Shown: piece by piece, positions 59,100 through 64,000 of the stretch
How positions within the stretch are numbered: position 1 is the first letter of the stretch
How the letters are laid out: each line of letters starts with the position of its first letter
From: Combretum micranthum
Taxonomy: Eukaryota; Streptophyta; Magnoliopsida; Myrtales; Combretaceae
Assembly: GCA_024138025.1 (NCBI GenBank)
Contig: JAMXBD010000573.1
Coordinates: 1 to 64,000 of the forward strand
DNA length: 64,000 nt
Direction: 5' to 3'
Program-made: the position numbers and the translations under genes
The notes under the pieces: model-generated
Told to the model about the DNA's origin: nothing
Databases searched by the model: none
The model's input: only the letters and a program-made list of their open reading frames with translations

Positions 59100-61653
59100 T
59101 GTAGCAGCAAAATTAAATTTACTATCACGGTCTGTTGATTCTCAAAGTACTCGGAAGGAATCTTCTATATGTTTGTTGATTTTGAGAATACCCAGACAAA
59201 TAAGCATAAAAATTCGAGAACTTAATAAGAGTGTGAATTTTAGAAGAGGGACAAACATTGCAATTTGTTGATTTGTTCACAAATACCAGAAAGCAATCTT
59301 CTATCAACCTATTGATTCCATAGAATATCAGGAGAGATACGAGAGACAAAACAATATTTTATATTCCACAATAAATCTCTTTCTTAACTATTACAAGTCT
59401 AGTCTATTTATATGATTGAAAAAAAATCTAATTAAAAAAAACTTACATATATAGAAAGATATCAATCATATTAAAAAAAGATACTAGCCATTAAAATAAA
59501 ATTAATTCTATTAAATCTAGAAAGAGAAATTGTAATCTTCCTAAAATAATGATTTTTTTTTTTTTTGCTTGCACCATTAATTTAATCTTGTCACGCATCC
59601 CATAGCATTCTCCTTAGGTTGGACGAAATTCACCCTCCAATTTTTGTCATTGGATTGCCTTCGTGGTGCCATGATATCTCAAGACAAATGCCAGCTTTGA
59701 TACCAACTGACGTAGCAGAAGAATTAAATTTACTATCACGACCTAGTGATTCTTGGAATATCCAAAAGGCAATCTTCTAGATGTCTATTGATTTTGAGAA
59801 TACTCAGAAAATAGCATAAAAATTCAAAAACTTAATAAGATTGCGAATTTTGGAAACAAGATAAACATTGCAATATGTTAAGTTGTGCACAAATACCAAA
59901 AAACAATCTTCTATCATCCTATTGATTCCATAAAATATCGGGAGAGATATGAGAGATAAAATAATATTTTTTATCTCATAATAAATCTCTGTCTCAACTA
60001 TTACAAGTTTATTCTATTTATAGAATTTGGTGGGTGTCGAATCCAACAAATAAAAATATTTATATTTAACCTACTCTAAAGATTTGTAAATAGGGTTGAG
60101 TAGGATCGTCTCCACAGGGACTGGGGAAAATCTATCTCTATCTTAATAACTAGCAAAAAGGGAATAAAAATTGGGGTTTTGTATAAACGATTAATTAGAA
60201 AATAATTGATTTCTAAAACTAACAAATACGTTTATTAATGTAAATTCAATAGTAACAAGTTCTAACCAAAGAATTATCACGATTCAATTCATAAAGATGA
60301 TCATTGATGCAAGGATTGTTATTCTAATTCATGAATAAATTGGTTATGACCTTCAACAAGCTCTGAAGATCTATCTCTCCTTAGAATATCGATAATCAAG
60401 ATACGATCTTTAATTATTCCCTTATTGATTAGACAACCCTAAATAAGCTCTTAAGATTTAATCTATCAATAGCATTACTAATTAGAGAGACTACCAATTC
60501 TAATCAACAGATCAAAAGCATGAACTATTTAAATTAGATCATAAATCACCATAACATAAATCAATCACTTATTCTGCAACCAATCATGTTATCGTATTAC
60601 TTATATTGGAACAATCAAACAATTACGGATTTGACATGCCAAATAACAATAATCGCTTTGTCAATCAAACAAATAGGCCTAATTCGTAATGATCAATCAA
60701 AACAATTCTAATAATTCAAATAGATGAAGTATGAATATTCATAAACAAAATAAACTCAATAGTTCAATTGGATCTCACAATCTTTAATGAATTGATCCCG
60801 TAATAATCCTCGGCTAGATTGAGTAATTAGTTACTCATGATCAAGAAAATAAAACTAGGGTTTCTTGAGAGCATCAATAACAAGAACAAAACAATGAAAG
60901 AATAATGAATGAAATCCTTTTCTCTCTCCTATTTCTTTATATATGTGAGATAAACATCAGATATAAAGAGTGTTTTTCGCATGAAAGATGGCTGGAAGCA
61001 TGTCGCAACAAGGCTGGCAGCCTTTAATCGCGAAACAAGTGGTGGATGATGATGGCCGGCTCCATGGCCGACGGCCATGAATCTCCCAGTGCCGGCCATG
61101 AATGTTGGCCGGCGGCTTTTCCATGATGGCTGGCGGCTTTGGATGTTCTGGACGAATTTCGAACCTTATATATCCTCCAAATGTGTTTGCTATTGCTATA
61201 GTTCATGAGAAAGCTAATAGTAATGATAGCAAATCATCCCGAGTTTGGAATGAAATTGTGAGTACTTATGCATTCCATTGAAAGTGATATTGATCCTTGA
61301 AGCTTGTTACAAACTCATGCCCAACTTCGCCAAACCGTTCCATTTACTTTATAAAACCTGAAACACGACATTAAACTCAATTAAGTATCAATTCTTTTGG
61401 ATTTCTATAAAATTAATAATAGGATTAACATATTTTACTCAATAAAAATTGAGTATATTCAATCTTAACAAATTGCAAAAAAAAAAAAATCTAATTAAAA
61501 ATATTTACATATATAGAAAGATATTAATCCTATTAAAAAGATACTATTACTATTAAAATAATATTAATTCTATTAAATCTAAAAAGAGAAATTGTAATCT
61601 TTCTAAAATAATCATTATTTTTACTTACACCAATAATTTAATCATATCCCACA
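59100..61653 (-). mobile_element. TRIM-like retroelement: two LTRs around about 100 bp
   Basis: On the minus strand there is an LTR (61653 to 59710, carrying a 1.44-kb insert at 60028-61470), a PBS (59694-59705, TGGTATCAAAGC), an internal region of only about 100 bases with GGAGGGTGAATTTCGTCCAA, and a second LTR (59604 to 59100). Each LTR is roughly 500 bp without the insert, with a TATA-like CATATAAATAGAC and shared words such as TGTAATAGTT and GAATCAATAGGTTGATAGAAG. It has no coding capacity, so it fits a terminal-repeat retrotransposon in miniature. No target-site duplication is clear, which fits the rearranged left side. Confidence 0.6.
60028..61470. mobile_element. 1.44-kb non-coding insert within the TRIM LTR
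   Basis: It starts TGGTGGGTGTCGAATCC and ends TTCAATCTTAACA, with AATT on both sides (60024-60027 and 61471-61474). The head contains GATCGTCTCCACAGGGACT. At 61000-61145 there is a GC-rich core with several GGCCGGC / ATGGCCG words. TG...CA ends and a 4-5-bp duplication suggest a solo LTR or small LTR element. It appears to be the same class as 2686-4165. Confidence 0.5.
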
Positions 61654-62800
61654 TCACAATCCAACTATAATAATACTATATATTTATATGTCATGTATTG
61701 TCAATTGATAATAATGCACATTAATATAATAATAATGATAATACAAGTTGCTATTAAAGAAACGAAAAACTCTAAGATCCTGCCATGACAAGACCAGTCT
61801 CGTCACTATCCAATGGCTCATACCATACCTAGCCGTGATTGATCACTAAAATAGTTAACATTTGATTTACTATATTTATTTTAACGGTTAGATCATCGAT
61901 AAGACGGTTCCATTGATAGGACCGTAGAAGCTCCCAAAAGAAACATCTTCCGTAATCATCATGTTTTACACTTTCAACTTTTCCTCATATACACGAAACT
62001 TGTTTGGTTTTTTTTTTTTTTTTTAATCCTAACCATTTTTGTTGTTGAACTTCTTAAGACTTTTGGTTTTTATTTGGAAATAAATTACCTCATAAGTTTC
62101 ACACTGTCATCAAATAACACTTTCATATATTCTTTCTTTAATAAAGTCTTAAACTATTTTTATCCAAAATTCATTATTGAAAAAAAAAAAATCGAAGTAG
62201 TGATGTATGCTGAACTATTAACCTAAAATAATAATGATTGGGTTAATTATGGTGCTAATAAAGGAGTTGAAGAGTGATAATCCGGTCATTAAATTATTAA
62301 AGTTAGAATGGCTTAATTTCATTTACAGTATTCTAACTTTTTTCATGTTATCACAAAAATATATCTAAACAAAATTTTCTTTAAAATATCTAAACTTTTT
62401 AAATCATTTACCCATGGTATTTTTTATTGGGATCTAGCCAAAAGTCTAGCAATTTGCTAACATGGCGGAGAATCAATATTAGAAAAGTGACTTTTCTCTT
62501 CCAAGTTCCACGTCAACATATTTGTTTATTTTTTACTTTCCCTCTATCTCCTCACTCTCTCTCTTAATTGCACACAAACTCTCTCTCTTCCTTATTCTTC
62601 TTCTTCTTCTTCTTCTTCACAACCCCATAGAAAAAACAAATCACCAAATTCTCCAACCCATTCAACGTATACTGACTTGAACACAAACACGAAAATTTCA
62701 TCTAAAATTCAATCAAATTCAAATTGCCATAGCACAATCATTCTCTCCCCTAGCTGTCTTCCTATCCATACCATTCCTCAAAATCCCAACACTAACATCA
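61654..62800. other. Gene-free stretch, possible promoter-like zone at its end
   Basis: No gene is recognised. A CTT run (TTCTTCTTCTTCTTCTTCTT, about 62598-62618) preceded by CTCTCTC repeats looks like the leader of a plant gene. The sequence around 62530-62700 is C-rich and lacks TE features, so it may be the old promoter or leader of the fragment that follows. Confidence 0.35.
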
Positions 62801-62814
62801 TCACACAAAGCCCA

Positions 62815-63066
62815 ATGCAACATATCCCTCCATAGCCAAGCCCCAGCTTCTAACTTAACCCTAACCAATAACTTCACTTGCAATCTAACCTCACCTCAAC
62901 TCCTCTAACTACTCAAATCCCTCGTTGCTTAAGCCTCCGAATATAATTTCACCGCTACATAACTTGTTCTTACCATGGTCTCATCCTTCGTCCCTTGTTA
63001 GAATAACAAAATCGTCGTGATCACTAACTCCTTAGCAGCATGGAACTTGATGCTGCGTATAACGTA
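62815..63066 (+). pseudogene. Unidentified decayed coding fragment
   Basis: One frame reads CNISLHSQAPASNLTLTNNF, TCNLTSPQLL, LLKSLVA, ASEYNFTAT, LVLTMVSSFVP and NNKIVVITNSLAAWNLM, separated by single stop codons. Composition (Ser, Thr, Asn, Leu) and the long run of protein-like text suggest a former host gene, possibly secreted since several NxT/S sites occur. I cannot name the family. It ends abruptly at 63066 in retroelement sequence. Confidence 0.35.
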
Positions 63067-63280
63067 AAGTAAATATCACAATTCTGTTGATTCTTAGAAT
63101 ACTTAGAATGTAATCTTTTACTTGTCTGTTGGTATAAAATTTGTTCTCCATCTTTGACGGACAAGCATGTCCTTCAAAGCTCTGATCTAAATTATCACGT
63201 TCATAGATGTTGTCTACACATCGTTTATTGGTTTGTCTACGAAGCGCATAATCTTACAGAGAACGCAACTCTAATACCAA
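63067..63280 (-). mobile_element. Gypsy-type 5' end on the minus strand (PBS and gag start)
   Basis: On the minus strand the PBS-like TTGGTATTAGAGTTGC (63265-63280) is followed by an ATG at 63249 reading MRFVDKPINDV. The same phrase follows the plus-strand PBS at 63357 as MGRLINDV. Only a short piece is left before the unidentified coding fragment. Confidence 0.5.
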
Positions 63281-63356
63281 CTGATGTAGTAAGATAAAAG
63301 GTTTTATTGCAAGACGTTGTACATGATATTTACTTCATTTTATACGCTATCATCAG

Positions 63357-63982
63357 TTTTGTGTCAGAGTTGCATTCACTCTTGGAGTGTCATAGCATAA
63401 CATGGGCAGATTAATCAACGATGTGTAGTGGATGAGATCTTTCATCATGATGATGTGGTTTGGAGAATCGAAAAAATGATCAATGAGCGGCTAGATGTTA
63501 ATTTAGAATGTCAATTGGATTTGGTTATGGATCTATTGATTGAGAGGATGAGTGCGCTGATGGGGCACCAAAGGAACATTAACCTAATTTTTGAGACAAA
63601 AGTGGAAATTCCTAAATTTCATTTTTATGAAAACCTAGTTTTTAAGGATGAAGAGGAAAAAGATGAAGTTATTTTTTAGGCTGATGGAGAACCAATATTT
63701 GATACTTATATTAAAGAAGAGGATGATATTTTTTAGATTGATTGTGAACCATTCTTTGATGCTTATGTTGATGAAGAGGATAAATTCTTTTAAACTGTTA
63801 GTGATGATGAGCCAATCTTTTATATACTAATTTTTTATATGAATTATGTTGAATAGGAGTATATGACTGAAGATGATTGGCTGAAGAATAGCATTCAGTG
63901 TATTTGCACCATTTTGGGAAGAAGAAAATATGTTCGAAGAGTGTGCAAGAAGAGACTGGCAACTTTAAACCAGTGATAAAAC
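63357..63982 (+). pseudogene. Ty3/gypsy gag and protease-start remnant
   Basis: A PBS-like TTTTGTGTCAGAGTTGC (63357-63373) is followed by ATG at 63402 (MGRLINDV). After a frameshift comes DEIFHHDDVVWRIEKMINER (from 63431), like the gag N-terminus of plant gypsy elements. Then there are three acidic repeats of about 18 residues of the form D-x-EP-(I/F)-F-D-x-Y-x-x-EED-x-(I/F)-F, divided by stops. Last, DDWLKNSIQCICTI resembles the start of the gypsy protease. The central gag and zinc knuckle are missing, so this is an internal deletion derivative. It runs to the window end. Confidence 0.55.
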
Positions 63983-64000
63983 GTTTTTTATCTCGTTACA

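Noticed and set aside
1..64000. tRNA, rRNA, organellar inserts and endogenous pararetrovirus
   Set aside because: No tRNA cloverleaf, rRNA block or organelle gene was recognised by eye. All reverse transcriptase fragments seen fit copia or gypsy element order. A tRNAscan or protein search could still find weak cases.

Overview
This is nuclear DNA of a flowering plant, probably a eudicot. It is AT-rich, has no bacterial operons or ribosome-binding-site spacing, and is filled with plant-type Ty1/copia, Ty3/gypsy, hAT and CACTA elements nested in one another. I cannot name the species. I see no rRNA, tRNA or CRISPR array and no organellar insert.

Layout. 1-7640: a decayed Ty1/copia element, plus strand. 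It is split by a truncated Sirevirus-like element (1141-4512, which itself carries another insert) and by a 713-bp hAT-type MITE with target-site duplication (5203-5915). 9397-9776: a frameshifted fragment of an RRM-protein gene. 10430-16480: a decayed Ty3/gypsy element, minus strand, split by a 2.8-kb solo LTR (11961-14796). 16485-20395: gene-free, with a 219-bp copia solo LTR (19241-19459) and two old MITE-like elements.

20395-59100: the main structure, a tandem triplication of a locus holding an intronless RING-H2 gene, always on the minus strand. Copy A (21446-22108) and copy C (55337-56002) are intact, 220 and 221 codons and about 79% identical by eye. Copy B (33257-39646) is a pseudogene split by a complete but dead chromovirus (33692-39463). 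The units share the gene, its 3' and 5' flanks and a further upstream segment here called U. Units B and C also share an element built of about 86-bp modules in a fixed order. Later insertions inflated each unit: long LTR fragments in U of unit A; the chromovirus in unit B; a 4.36-kb solo LTR (44591-48953) and a nearly complete hAT transposon (49108-53423) in unit C. The U segment of unit C (57506-59099) is inverted and lies between oppositely oriented copies of one LTR family.

59100-64000: a TRIM-like element with a nested 1.4-kb insert, an unidentified decayed coding fragment, and two head-to-head gypsy 5' ends.

The only intact-looking host genes are the two RING-H2 genes, which would act as E3 ubiquitin ligases if expressed. 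The hAT transposase gene is nearly intact, carrying two single-base frameshifts in homopolymer runs. Every retroelement Pol region examined has stops or lost catalytic residues. I found no convincing undescribed biological system. The features most worth a second look are the triplicated RING locus, the fixed-order 86-bp-module element, the inverted U segment and the hAT element.
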